64,000 nt of DNA from Tanytarsus gracilentus. Its lineage: Eukaryota > Arthropoda > Insecta > Diptera > Chironomidae. The stretch covers positions 3,968,001 to 4,032,000 of the forward strand of contig JAXRKN010000036.1 of the NCBI GenBank assembly GCA_038502055.1, read 5' to 3'. The position numbers and the translations under genes are program-made. Within the stretch, counting starts at the first letter, position 1. Every line of letters begins with the position of its first letter. This document shows, in pieces, positions 35,409-46,211 of the stretch. The notes beneath the pieces are model-generated. The model worked only from the letters and a program-made list of their open reading frames with translations, had not been told where the DNA came from and did no database searches.

Positions 35409-38350
35409 TTTCGAACTTGATGCTTTGAAAGTTTCCAAGAAAATGAAATTTTTAGAGTTCAAAGGCTACTGAGATTTATTTTTTAATTTATTAATTTTTG
35501 AAACAAAAAAATCGCGTCATGTCAATGGATTTCTCTCCATTTTGAATTTCGTTTTAAATATGCAAAAAAAATAATAATGCAAAAAAAGTGGGAAAATTCC
35601 ATCTGCGCCTTTATTTTTCAAAATTAAATTTCTATTAGACGCGAACAAGAAAAAAGAATTTTATTAATTTGAAATATAAAAATAACGAGATTAAATTATG
35701 ACAGTGCTGTCTCAATGTACCGACATACAGAGGGTAGAAAAACTCTAATTATATTTTAATCTTCGAAACCATTTTTTTCTTCTTATCTAACGAGAATGGC
35801 ACCAGACTGATGATGATGAGAAGTGAAAATGATTGTTGTGGAAATTATTTTCTAATTCCATTTCGCACTTTTTTGTCTCGATCATTCTCAACTCAGGGGT
35901 GGACATGATGAAAAATTAAAAAATATATTTTAACCTCAAAAAACTTTGTTAAATTCTAAATTTTTAAAACTTTTAAAGTTTAGTAGAAAAGTTTAAAAAA
36001 TAATTATCGTGTCGTAGCTTTGTTGGTGTCCACGCAAATCTGATAACTTTATCCCCAAACACACTTCAGTTCATGACAGATGTGAGTTCCGTTCGACGTT
36101 CAGGAAAAAACTTTTCGTCTTTTTTCCCTCACCAAATATTTGCAAGCCATCAAATCTCGGACGAAGACGATTTTTCTCCTCCTCGAGTAAAGTGAATTAT
36201 GAAAAATGAGATTTCTTCTTTTATGTGAAGGTTCATCTCATGGTAAGAATGACAAAATTCATTCCGGAGATGGACTCGGTTGAGGAGGAGAAAAAATCTC
36301 TTTTTTTATTGCATATCGGAAGCGGACTCACAGGAAGGAATTTTTAATGAGATCGAAGGGAAATTGAATAGATAAAAATTCCGTGTACTTTTCTTTTAAA
36401 TTTAATTTGCTGAATTTGCGGATGAGAATATTGATGAGGAGGAAAATGCGATTTGGCTTGAAATTTTAGTTAAGTTTAAAATTTAACTTTAAAAAATTTT
36501 AACCTAAAAAATGAAAAATTATTTAATTAATTTACGTCGTTTATGAAATTTTGTTGGTCCATTTATAAGTTTTTAACCTTTTCCTTAAAAATAACTTTTT
36601 TTACTACTCTTCTCAAAGGCAAAGCACTACTAATAAAACTTTTTCCACATCGAGTATTGATTTTTTTTCTCGATTCAATTTGAACTTTTTCCTCATGTTG
36701 TTGCATACAATGGCAATGAAAGGAACTCCGGAAATGTCATTAAATTTGTAGCTGGGGAATTTTCTCTCTGCTGTGACATGAGGAGGAGAAAAAAAGTTTT
36801 GATTTCAACCCTCAGCAAAGCTGTTATGGTCAACAATTTTTATTGAAGAAAAATCTCAGCATGGAATCATATTTCCGGTGTGTAGAGCATCGAGGGAGAT
36901 ATGAGACTGTCATATCAGTGATGATGTGCGAGAGCGATGAGGGGAATGGATATAAAAAGATTATGGTTGAACGTTTAAAATGGAACGTAAAAGTTTTTTA
37001 AAATTCTTAAGATTTTTTTTGGTAATGAAAAATTTTATTCTTCATAAAATTTTTCAACTCACGCATATCCTCAATCATAACGCGTTGTCATTTTCATCAT
37101 CCAAATTTCTCAAAGTACTGATGATGATCATAAACACTTTAGATAATTGGAGCGTTTCATTACATTGGCACACGCGAACGAGAGAGAGAGCGACGAAAAT
37201 GAGTTGCAAAAAAATTCCAAGACGACAGCAATAAAATAAAATTGTAATAAATCAAAAATAGGCAAGAGGAGCGAAAATGAGATGCGTGTGAATGGGGTGG
37301 CAAAAATATGATGAGCGAAGATTTTTTAAAGGAATTCTTGTGCATATTTTATAAGATTTTCATGATGCGGAGGGAAAAAAGAAAAATTTTAATACACAAC
37401 ATGAATCATCGGAAGATGCAAGTAGAAAAAAATTGAGTTGTAAAAATGGAGAAAGAAAAATTTAATTAATTAAATGGATCGTAAAATATTGATTGAAGAT
37501 AATTTTTTGTTATTGATTGGATTTAGAAAAAAAATCGGGCCACTTGAACAGATATACATAATATTTGTAACGTTTCAAGGATTCGAACCAATTTTTTAAT
37601 TGCAATTAAATTTACTTTCACGAATTCACTTGATTCATTGCAACTTAAGAGATTATTAGTTGATGCTAAAATTTTGCTTAGGAAATTATAAATGAATACA
37701 AAGTTAATTTTTAATGCATGAAATTTTCAGTGCTTCGAAAAATCTTATAAGAACGAATGTTAACGTTCATGAAAATTTCAAAATATTTTCCAGCATGCTT
37801 GCATTTTTAAAACCTCAACGGAAATTTAAAACGTGCTCAAAAAATTTAGAAATTTCACCTAATTAATTTTAAAAATTTAAATATTACATTTGCATTTTAA
37901 AAAAATGTTTAAATCCATCGTTTTTAAAAATGAGTCCATCAAATATCTTGTGTAAAAATATAATTTTATGTAAAGTTTTCCAAATCATGAAAATTTTATT
38001 CATTTCCACAAAAATGATTTAAAAAAATCACCTGATGAAATTCTCAAGCAACACGTCGTCGAAAAAGCAAAAAAGCCGCGAGAGAGTACAAAGTATAAAA
38101 AATATGTCTACGAGCACTCAAACATGCGTCTATCGAGTGAGTCACAACAGAAGTGATGAAATTTAATTAATTTTCACTCAATTTTTTTAAAACGATTATT
38201 CTTCAATTAAGTTGCAGATTCAAAGTAAATTTGAGAAAGAGACACCGGCAAATCATGAACAACAACGCGAGATGGACACGAATGAACATTATGAGAAAAG
38301 AGAATTCCATCGCATACTCATACACGTTTACACGCGCGAGTCTCTCACAG
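35409..38350. other. Intergenic region upstream of perilipin
   Basis: No gene is seen in about 2.9 kb. One perfect B-box word (minus strand) lies at 37,579-37,589. Short open frames (for example 36,980-37,234 and its antisense) look random. Regulatory elements of perilipin are likely here but cannot be located by eye. Confidence 0.55.
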
Positions 38351-38351
38351 T

Positions 38352-38359
38352 TATAAATA
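38352..38359 (+). promoter_or_regulatory. TATA box of perilipin
   Basis: TATAAATA is followed about 25-30 bases later by TCAGAACC, a reasonable insect initiator. The start codon is about 105 bases downstream of the TATA box. Confidence 0.55.
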
Positions 38360-38463
38360 CGACTGCACTTATCGTCTCAGAACCAGTTTTGTGCTAGAAA
38401 TTCTCGTGACTCGAGCTGTTAATATTTTTTCTTCTAAAGTTTAATTAAAAATTCTTATTTAAA

Positions 38464-39897
38464 ATGTCAAGCAGTGAAAATAATGAAAAGACAAATGGAG
38501 CAGTCGAAAAGGTGACTGAGAGCTCATTGTTGCCTCATTTGGAGACCATCGATCGACTCTTGTCATTGCCATCCGTCTCGCTCGCATGGACTCAATCACA
38601 GGGTGTTTATGGAAGAGTTAAAGGTGAGCCAATGACTCAATTTCTTCAATTAATTTCTTTGTCACGCCATCCGTATAGCAATTGCGTAATGATTTATGTG
38701 TTTGTGGGACTCCTTAATCCAATTAAGCAACGAAAAGAAAAAAAATGTTATTTCGACCTTTGATCGGAATTTTTTTGTGTCCCTCTAAAAAGCCATGCTT
38801 TTCGTTTTCGAATGTATTGATAAGAGCTCACGCTTGAATGTGAGTCAGACAGAGGGCAAGAAGAGTTTAGAGAGGGAAACTTAATCATGAGATAAAAAAA
38901 GAACTTTAAATGAGTTTCAAGGCATGATTAAGCGACTTAATTCCACGCCGTAACGTTCAAAGTTCAAAGTAATGTGTCGAGAGAGAAAAAAATTTCAATG
39001 ATAATTTAGAGCTTGCCGGTGCAAGTGTGTGGAGAGAAGCAAAAAGCAAATGACTAGTTCCGTGAAGGTGTACACGCGGTTGACCATTAAAGTTAATTAG
39101 CGACAATTTTTTAAAATTAATAAACTTTTGGACTTTCTTGGAAAAGTTTTTGGAAAATTAAATCTCATAATTCTTCTTTCTTCCATTAAGATTATAATCC
39201 AACCTTAAATTGGGCATTCCGCACGGCCGAGGAAGTTGTCAAATCTGCTGTCAACTATGGAGCACCAATCGTTAATGCATTCGATAAGCCCATTAATTTT
39301 GTCGATCAAACAATTGTTAAAGGAATCGAGAAATTAGAGGCGAGTGCACCCATCATTAAGGAACAACCGGCTGAAATTATTAATCAAGCAAAGGTTAAAG
39401 TTATGGATGTTGTTCAGCCACGAATCAATAGAGTGTGTGATTTTCGTAAGGCTGGCGAGCAGAGAGCTGCTAGCTTGAAGGAGTTGTCATACAACAAGGC
39501 AAATGAGGTTCTAGCCACGCATTATGGATCGTTGGCAGTGTCGGGAGTGGATTCAACTGCAGCATTAGCCGAGCGTCTTCTCGATTCTTTTTTCCCAAAA
39601 AATCAAGAAGACGAGACTGAGGATGATGACAAGCCAATTTCCGCCACAGATGATCCAGCACTTCATACAGTCCAAACTATTGGGGCCTTGTCAAATAAGG
39701 TCGCTCGTCGTGTCTATAGAAGTGTCTCAAGACAGCTCAAGTTGCTCAATAAAGAAAATGTTATCGAATATGCAGCATCCATCATTGCCGTCCTTCGTCT
39801 CACCCAATACCTTAACTTCTTGAACAGCCAACCAACTACCGAGCAACAGCAACCTCAGCAGAGTCAAACTGTGGCAAAATTAGTTGAGGTCAAATGA
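38464..39897 (+). CDS. Lsd-2: Perilipin / lipid storage droplet surface-binding protein
   Basis: Perilipins coat cytoplasmic lipid droplets and control lipase access to stored triglyceride, mainly in fat body and germ line. Exons 38,464-38,623 and 39,191-39,897 join in frame (G|AT) to give 288 residues. The PAT domain is recognisable from the conserved LLPHLETIDRLLSLPSVSLAW block and then DYNPTLNWAFRTAEEVV, followed by the amphipathic repeat region and ending with a glutamine-rich tail. The short length and lack of a long C-terminal extension fit the insect Lsd-2 (PLIN2-like) branch better than Lsd-1; the exact subgroup is an inference. A TATA box lies upstream, and a MITE is inserted in the 3' flank 54 bases after the stop codon. 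Confidence 0.9.
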
Positions 39898-39943
39898 GGA
39901 GCCAAGGATTTCTTTAAATATTTTTTGTAATCTTTTCATACAT

Positions 39944-39951
39944 GATTTTTG
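39944..39951. repeat. Left 8-bp target-site duplication of the MITE
   Basis: GATTTTTG, repeated exactly at 40,107-40,114. Confidence 0.9.
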
Positions 39952-40106
39952 CCTGCGTGGGACATGAAAACCGTTGAAGCCGTAAATTTAAATAAAAGTA
40001 TACTTTTTGTATACAATTGTCTATTGAAAATACGTTGAAGCCGAGATTTAAATTTTATTTGATTTTTTGAATTTAAACGGTAACATTTGGTCATGTCCCA
40101 CGCAGG
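39952..40106. mobile_element. 155-bp MITE with perfect 16-bp terminal inverted repeats
   Basis: It begins CCTGCGTGGGACATGA and ends TCATGTCCCACGCAGG, a perfect inverted pair, and is flanked on both sides by GATTTTTG. An 8-bp duplication is typical of hAT, P and Merlin-type transposons. The end sequence does not start with the usual hAT CAGNG, so the superfamily is left open. Internally it repeats CGTTGAAGCCG twice and contains AATAAA at 39,991-39,996. The perfect inverted ends and intact duplication suggest a fairly recent insertion. Confidence 0.93.
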
Positions 40107-40114
40107 GATTTTTG
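40107..40114. repeat. Right 8-bp target-site duplication of the MITE
   Basis: GATTTTTG, identical to 39,944-39,951. Confidence 0.9.
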
Positions 40115-40146
40115 TTTCTTTTTTCTTATTCGGGATCATTTAAAGC

Positions 40147-40152
40147 AATAAA
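40147..40152 (+). terminator. Candidate polyadenylation signal of perilipin (ancestral)
   Basis: This plus-strand AATAAA lies about 250 bases after the stop codon, just beyond the MITE. Without the MITE it would lie about 90 bases after the stop, a normal distance. The MITE supplies a competing AATAAA at 39,991-39,996. Confidence 0.45.
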
Positions 40153-40212
40153 TTGCAAATTGTTTATGTTAATTTTAAAGGAGTTTTAATTAGATTATTT
40201 CACAAGAATGAT

Positions 40213-40218
40213 TTTATT
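40213..40218 (-). terminator. Candidate polyadenylation signal of the small mitochondrial-type gene
   Basis: AATAAA on the minus strand, about 26 bases past the stop codon at 40,244. The two convergent 3' ends (this gene and perilipin) are therefore within about 70 bases of each other. Confidence 0.55.
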
Positions 40219-40243
40219 GACTTCACTATGCACAATTTGGATT

Positions 40244-40531
40244 TTAGTCGCGGTGCACTTTAGCGGCGCGTGGATCTTCTGGCCGGTAAACGATGTAGCC
40301 CATTTTGTATCTTTTATTGTCTCCATCAATACTATAATATTTCCAAACACTGAAACAGCATAAACCAACGCCAATAAGACCCATAGCGCCTGCTCCCATA
40401 ACTTCCGGAATTTCATTCCATCCTAAAAAATAATATTTTAGTTAATTTTCAGCTAATTTAGATAGTTGGCGTTTATTTTTACCTCGCATTAAAAGAGCTT
40501 TGATCGAGAATCGTGTCGCATTCGATGCCAT
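40244..40531 (-). CDS. 75-residue single-pass membrane protein, probably a small respiratory-complex subunit (NDUFA3-like)
   Basis: Exons 40,483-40,531 and 40,244-40,422 join in frame (G|GA) to give 75 residues, missed by simple open-frame searches because of the intron. There is a short basic N-terminus (M-A-S-N-A-T-R-F-S-I-K-A), a W-N-E-I-P-E motif, one hydrophobic helix (about residues 24-41), then Y-Y-S-I-D-G-D-N-K-R-Y-K and a C-terminus R-P-E-D-P-R-A-A-K-V. Overall plan and size match small accessory subunits of mitochondrial complex I. From memory it resembles the insect family proposed as NDUFA3, but I cannot verify this. It is divergent from the first F-box gene with a 234-bp shared upstream region. 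Confidence 0.7.
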
Positions 40532-40765
40532 CGTTGTTTTTTGACTGTCGAGCTGGTTTTTAGTAAATAATAAAATTTTCTTGGCTCTGATTATTTTTTA
40601 TTATGAAATCTGTCCAAATGGATTTTCTCCTGTTAAAAAGTTTTGTAAATTTCTGTAACGTAAAATTTTGAATTTTTCTTCATATTACTTTTTTGTTGAC
40701 GTTTTTCGAAAAATGTCGTGAATTTTTTTTCGCAAATTAAATATCCAAATTTGTAGTGATTTAAA
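40532..40765. promoter_or_regulatory. Short divergent promoter region
   Basis: Only 234 bp separate the start codons of the 75-residue protein (-) and the F-box/LRR protein (+), so both promoters must lie here. No TATA box is obvious. Confidence 0.45.
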
Positions 40766-42332
40766 ATGGATTTGACTCGAGTGAAGAGAAAACCCACCAT
40801 TCATATACTTCCCAATGAAATCATCCATAAAATCGCGACGTATTTAGATGCACACTCGCTTAAAAACTTTTCTGAAGTTTGTTTGAGGTGAGTGAAAAAT
40901 TTTTGTGCATAACTCAAGGACATTTTTATTTACTTACAAACTTAATTTTAGATTTTCAAGAATTATACAAAGCTCATCTGTTTGTATGTCAAATTTTAAG
41001 CTGAAGTTGAACGCCGACTTTTGGGAAAATAAATCAAAATTTCTGGAAGTTATTTCTTCTCGACGTAACATAAGAATTTTAGAGCTGACTGGTATCAATG
41101 GATCTCACAACATGATTATAGCACTATTCGAACGATTCGGATTTTTTGTGAACGAGTTGAAAATTTTAAATTCTAAAATTGACGATTTTTCGTTTAAAGA
41201 AATTCTACGTCTCTCGCCTATGCTGAAAGACATTTATCTGCACGAAGTTCAAATCATTAAGAAGCTTCCAATGATTAATGCCGTTCGCAATGGATGTCTC
41301 GCGCTTAAAATCCAGTACTGTGATTGGGAAGTTTTCAAATTCTTCATGAAATCCCAGCTAAAATCAGTGACAGTGAAGAGCTATCTCGATGAAATTAATC
41401 GCAAGCATCTAGTTAATTTTCTAGCATCGCAATATTTTCTAAAAGAATTAATTTTACATGGAACATCTCTAAGATGTCTTTTTCAACAAGGCGATGTTGT
41501 TTGCAATTCTCGTTTAGTCACCTTTAAGTTTGATAATGCAATTGGCAAAAATTCCGAAAATGTAAACTGGAATGTCTCAACTTTTCTTCATCATCACGAG
41601 GAAACGCTTTTGAATATTGAAATATCGGGTCCAAATAACGAATTCATCTCGTCTTATGTGCTGTCAAATTTCCAAAATCTACAAACACTTCACGTGGACG
41701 TGAGAGGATTGCCAAAGGATGAAGTTTTCTATGAAATCCTAGAGAATCAACCACACGTCACATCATTACACGAGCTAAAGCTTTATGGATTCTTTTTTCA
41801 ACAAATTTACATCAAAAGGCTTCTTTTGAGATATCCAGCTATTAAGAATTTAGAAATCAACGATTGGGGAAATGAACCACTTACTGAAATGCTGAGCTTT
41901 ATCTCGAAAAACATGACACAAATTAATCATTTATCAATCACTGAAGTATCAAGCAACACAAAGTTTCAATCTTTAAAGAAGTTAAGCGTGAATTATATCA
42001 AAAACTCTAAAAAGCTCATCAACTTTGTTCTTGAAAATAATGGAATTGAAGTGCTTAAAGTTAACTTGGTATACATCAATGAGATTCAGAATTTTGTGAA
42101 AGACTTGAATAGTCTAAAAAATATTAAACATCTTTCAATTGGCGGAAATAAGACAGCCTTGCGCGCAATGCTAAACAACCTGATGCTCAGTAAAAATTTA
42201 CCAGAGGAGCTCAAGACACTCGAACTTTCCATCATTGCGGATGCAAGCAAGCAAGAAGATAAGAGAGTCATGAAGTTAACTTTACCGTTCGATCCCATCG
42301 ATTTGAAGCTGAAATATAACGTACTAGTGTGA
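40766..42332 (+). CDS. F-box / leucine-rich-repeat protein (first of an inverted pair)
   Basis: Exons 40,766-40,887 and 40,952-42,332 join in frame (AG|A) to give 500 residues. Residues about 11-48 form an F-box (ILPNEIIHKIATYLDAHSLK then NFSEVCLRFSRII), which in this family binds Skp1 of an SCF ubiquitin ligase. The rest is a series of irregular leucine-rich segments (e.g. LRNIRILELTG, LKELILHGTSLRC), presumably the substrate-binding solenoid. I recognise no named orthologue. It has the same size, domain order, and intron position and phase as the convergent neighbour at 42,374-43,949, so the two look like paralogues from a local inverted duplication. The stop codons are only 41 bp apart. 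Confidence 0.85.
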
Positions 42333-42373
42333 AAATATATATTTTTTCTAAACCCAACCAGTAAATTTCAAAC

Positions 42374-43949
42374 TCATTTGTATTTATTCACAAAAGCATT
42401 TGTTCCATAATTTTGAACAGTTGATAACTCTCTAACGAGCTCATCATCATAGACACGTGTACGTTCCTCCCAAATTGCGATGTCATCAGGAAAATGGAAT
42501 TTAAGAGCAACGTAATCCTTAACGTTCTTACTTCTAATTCTTGCCTCTAAACTCCACGCTTGCGGTCGTCGAACCTTGTTGTTGAACATTCTAACGACGA
42601 GTGGAGTTTCACATCCGATGATGAGATGCGTGAGACTCTTCAAGCTCATGATGTTATTGACAGTTAGACTTTTAACAAACTGCTTGTCCTCAACAAATTG
42701 AATGCAAACTTTTTCAAGCGTTCCAGCGTGACTTTGAATGAATTCGTCGAAAAAAGAATCGTAGTGAATTTTCGTGATGGTCAATTCTCGAAGTTGTGGA
42801 AAGTGAAAATTTACTTTTTTGTTTAATACGTATGAAACGTTCAGTGACTTAAGCTGCTGCTTTGTTTGAGCTATGTAAATAATAAACTCGTGGAACCAAT
42901 TGATGAAAGGAAGTTGACTAAGATCGAGGCTCTCAATCGATGGAAATAAATCCATAACTTTTTTTGCCACTGCCAAAGTTTTAAAGGTTCCTAATAAAGT
43001 CAACTTTTTTACACTTTGGTTCGGAGAGAAATCACTTAGAATTTGAACAGTTAAGGCCTCAGATGATGCTCTAAATTCTCTCAATTTGGGTAAATTTTGG
43101 ATTGCAAATTTATAAACAGCATTGTCGACAGGATATTGAAGAACCAATCTCTCAATAGTTTCGCTATGAACTTTTAGAAAGTCCAACTCCTTTACAGATT
43201 TTGCGTGCATCGGTTCGATCACTAAGTCAATCAATCCGAATGGAAAGTCCAAAATTTCAGGTGTGCCGAAGAAATTGTCGCATAACAAACCGCCGATGGA
43301 GAGTTCTTTAAGATTTGGTTGATTCGAAAGGAATTCGATGATTTTTTGTGTGCAATCAATCTCGCTATAGCTCGAAATTTTCAGTTTTTTTAATGAGTTG
43401 ACATCAAAAATTTCGAGTAGAATTGGATCGCTAAAAAGAAGCTTGAGAGATGTTAATTTTTTCATCATGACTTTTTCAACATCCAAGTCTTTATCTCTAT
43501 CGTGAATGTTGACTCCGACTGCAAGAAAATTTTCAAGCATTTTAAGTCCCTTAATGCATGCCGATAGCATTGAAATGTCAAGGTGACACCATGTGATTTT
43601 TAACGACTTCAAATTTTGTATAGCAAGAATATTTTTCACTGGCTCTGTTAAGTTTTTAATTTTGGCATTTTGAAACTTTCTCTTTAAGTTGATCGCTCGT
43701 TTGATTATGTTTTCTGATTCCTCCAAATTTAAGGTAAAGCGCTTCATGATTTCTGGTGAGTGACCAACAATTTCATTCCATCTAAAATAAATTTCAATAT
43801 TGAATTAAATTGCTTAATTTAAAACTGTTTTACCTCTTATTAACCAATGCCGCAATTTTAACTCCTTTAGGACTTAAGTAGATAAAAATTTTCCTCATTA
43901 CTTCATCGGGCAGATCACCAATGACAACTCTATCGTTATCAACTTCCAT
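42374..43949 (-). CDS. F-box / leucine-rich-repeat protein (second of an inverted pair)
   Basis: Exons 43,834-43,949 and 42,374-43,781 join in frame (AG|A) to give 507 residues. The F-box covers about residues 9-48 (GDLPDEVMRKIFIYLSPKGV then KIAALVNKRWNEIV). It is followed by leucine-rich segments such as LKSLKITWCHLD, LKELSIGGLLC and FPSIESLDLSQLPF. The predicted role is a substrate receptor of an SCF ubiquitin ligase; the substrate is unknown. The intron falls at the equivalent residue and phase as in the neighbouring F-box gene, supporting shared descent despite low sequence similarity. The gene is divergent from Derlin-2 with 328 bp between start codons. Confidence 0.85.
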
Positions 43950-44277
43950 TTTAATTAATTAAATCGTAATTTCTGTTTAAATTTAATTTTATCTAATTCA
44001 AATTTTTCAATGTTTACAAAAAAATTTTAAATCTTACACTAACGGGTAAAAAAATATCGAGGGGAATGTCAGTGCAAGATTTCCAATATTTTTTTACGTG
44101 TATTTTTTCTGCCCAATAAAAAAATGAATTTTTCATAAAAATAAGAATATAAACAAAAGTAAATTGGCTTAAAGGTGTCAATTTTTTCGTGGAACATCAT
44201 CGGGACATCTTCATTGAATAATTAAAGTCAAAGCAAACACAAATAAAAAAAGTACTGATCAGCCCAAATATTCAACC
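43950..44277. promoter_or_regulatory. Divergent promoter region between the F-box gene and Derlin-2
   Basis: The 328-bp spacer must contain both promoters. Derlins are usually induced by ER stress; I searched for an ERSE (CCAAT-N9-CCACG) and found only isolated half-motifs (a CCAAT near 44,113 and CGTGG near 44,190), not correctly spaced. Confidence 0.4.
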
Positions 44278-45135
44278 ATGGCATTTCAGACGTTGATTCA
44301 GGGATATTATGAAATTCCAATAGTGACGAGATTCTATGCGAGTGCCTGCGTATGGTAAGTGCTACTTTCACAACGTCTCGACACTATTTTATGCATTTTT
44401 TTCACTTCCAGCACAACATTCGCAGTTCACCTGGATCTTGTCAGTCCCTTTCAACTCTACTTTAATCCAACACTAATTCTGCAAGGACAAGTTTGGCGAC
44501 TCTTGACCACCTTCCTTTTCTTCGGAACCATAGGCTTTAGTTTTCTATTCAATATGATATTCACATATCGATACTGTCGGATGCTGGAAGAGGGTAGCTT
44601 TAGAGGCAAGACAGCCGATTTTATAATGATGTTCGTATTTGGCGGAGTGTTTATGGTCTTTTTTGCCTTCTTTATCAATCTCCTGTTTCTTGGTCAAGCG
44701 TTTACAATTATGCTAGTTTACATCTGGTCGAGAAGAAATCCCTTCCTTCGGTGAGTTGTGTGTCTGATGATTGATAAACACTTTTTTCTAACTTTGACTC
44801 ATTTTAGAATGAACTTCTTTGGACTGCTAAACTTTCAAGCACCTTACCTACCTTACGTTCTGTTGGCATTTTCTGTGATCCTTGGCAATGCAATTTACAT
44901 CGATCTGGTTGGCATTGGTGCTGGCCACGTGTACTGGTTCCTCGAAGATGTTTTTCCAAATCAACCAAATGGACGTAAACTTCTAAAGACACCTCAATTT
45001 CTTAGACATATATTTGATGAAGCTCCCGATACAGATGATTATGTCGTTTTGCCCGAAGAGAGGCCGGGTGGCTTTCAATGGGGTGGCGGTGGAGGCAATG
45101 CCAACAATGATGAACAACCCAATAATAATAATTAA
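44278..45135 (+). CDS. Der-2: Derlin-2 (ER-associated degradation)
   Basis: Derlins are rhomboid-like pseudoproteases of the ER membrane that help retrotranslocate misfolded proteins to the cytosolic p97/VCP-proteasome system. Three exons, 44,278-44,354, 44,412-44,750 and 44,808-45,135, give 247 residues, the normal size. Diagnostic blocks are TPFQLYFNP-like (SPFQLYFNPTLI), QVWRLLTTFLFFG with the WR motif, FLFNMIFTYRYCRMLEEGSF, GQAFTIMLVYIWSRRNP, MNFFGLLNFQAPYLPYVLL and GHVYWFLEDVFPNQPNG. The C-terminus LPEERPGGFQWG is the Derlin-2/3-type cytosolic tail. It ends in a glycine/asparagine-rich stretch unlike the vertebrate end. AATAAA lies at 45,176-45,181. Confidence 0.97.
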
Positions 45136-46211
45136 AAGGGGCTATAAAATGGGGGAAAAATCGTGTACATTTTGAAATAAAAGAATGAATTAATTTTTTC
45201 ATTAAAAAATTTCTAAATTTTTATTTCGTTCTTCAAAATGTTTTTGAATTTTTCATCATCTAAGAAAAAATGCTGTTTATCTACAAATTTTTCAAATTCT
45301 AATCAATTATAATTATTATTGTAAAACCTGATTTCATGCATTCTTATTACTTTTTTTTGAGTGACTTTAACAAAGTGGGTAAAAAATTTCGCGAACACAA
45401 TATGCACGTGGCTCAAGGCAACTGTTTGCATATTGAAAGGAAATTTTTCTCAAAAGCGAGCATTCGATGTAACTAATTAAAATGCCTTCCGCTAATTTAA
45501 ACAATTTATTAGCGAAAGACTTTTATTTAATTACAAAAAAAGAGTGCTCAAGTCCTAATGACTGTGTTGTATTTTTAATATTCTAACAGATATTTAAATG
45601 TTTTTCTTTTGATGTTCTTAAGTATTAAAATTGCATAATAATTTGCATTTAACCATCGACTATGGCATAATAACACGGACATAGAACAATTGTTGACTTT
45701 AGCATAGCTTTGTATTTCTTCTTTGATAAGTTTCGGTCAATCTTGCGTTTATTATCTTTTTCGTGGGGTAGATGACTTAAATGCCAACTTCTCAATTCAA
45801 TTGATTTTCAAGTTATTTGAATGATATTCTGCAAATATACCCCTCAAATCTTCAAAAACATCACAAATTTAATTTCTTAAAATTTTGAGCGATTAGTCCA
45901 AAAAAAAGGTTTATAAAATTTTCTTCAATCAATTATTTTCATTATTCATTCAAAAAGAGATATATTCGTTAATTCATTCATGTCAGCCTATAAGTAATAT
46001 CTACTGTCTTATTTAATTTCGTTGCAACCACTTAATAACACTGGTGGTTTGAAAAAAAATCATAATTAATTAAAAATTTAGTAAAAGGTCGCACGAGAAA
46101 GAAATTATTAATTTAAAGTCAGATGATTCACGTAAAAATTAAAAGTCCTAAAACCTAAAAAAAGTCAGCTTAACATTATGTATGTAATTTGCATTAGGAT
46201 TCATTAGCATT
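45136..46211. other. Convergent 3' region of Derlin-2 and PPTC7
   Basis: It contains the Derlin-2 polyadenylation signal (AATAAA at 45,176-45,181) and otherwise AT-rich sequence without coding potential. It probably includes the PPTC7 3' UTR. Confidence 0.55.

Noticed and set aside
1855..37589. B-box words taken as true tRNA genes
   Set aside because: I could not find a seven-base acceptor stem, D arm or anticodon arm around any of them, so they are not functional tRNAs.
43950..44277. ER-stress response element (ERSE) upstream of Derlin-2
   Set aside because: CCAAT and CGTGG words are present but not in the CCAAT-N9-CCACG arrangement.
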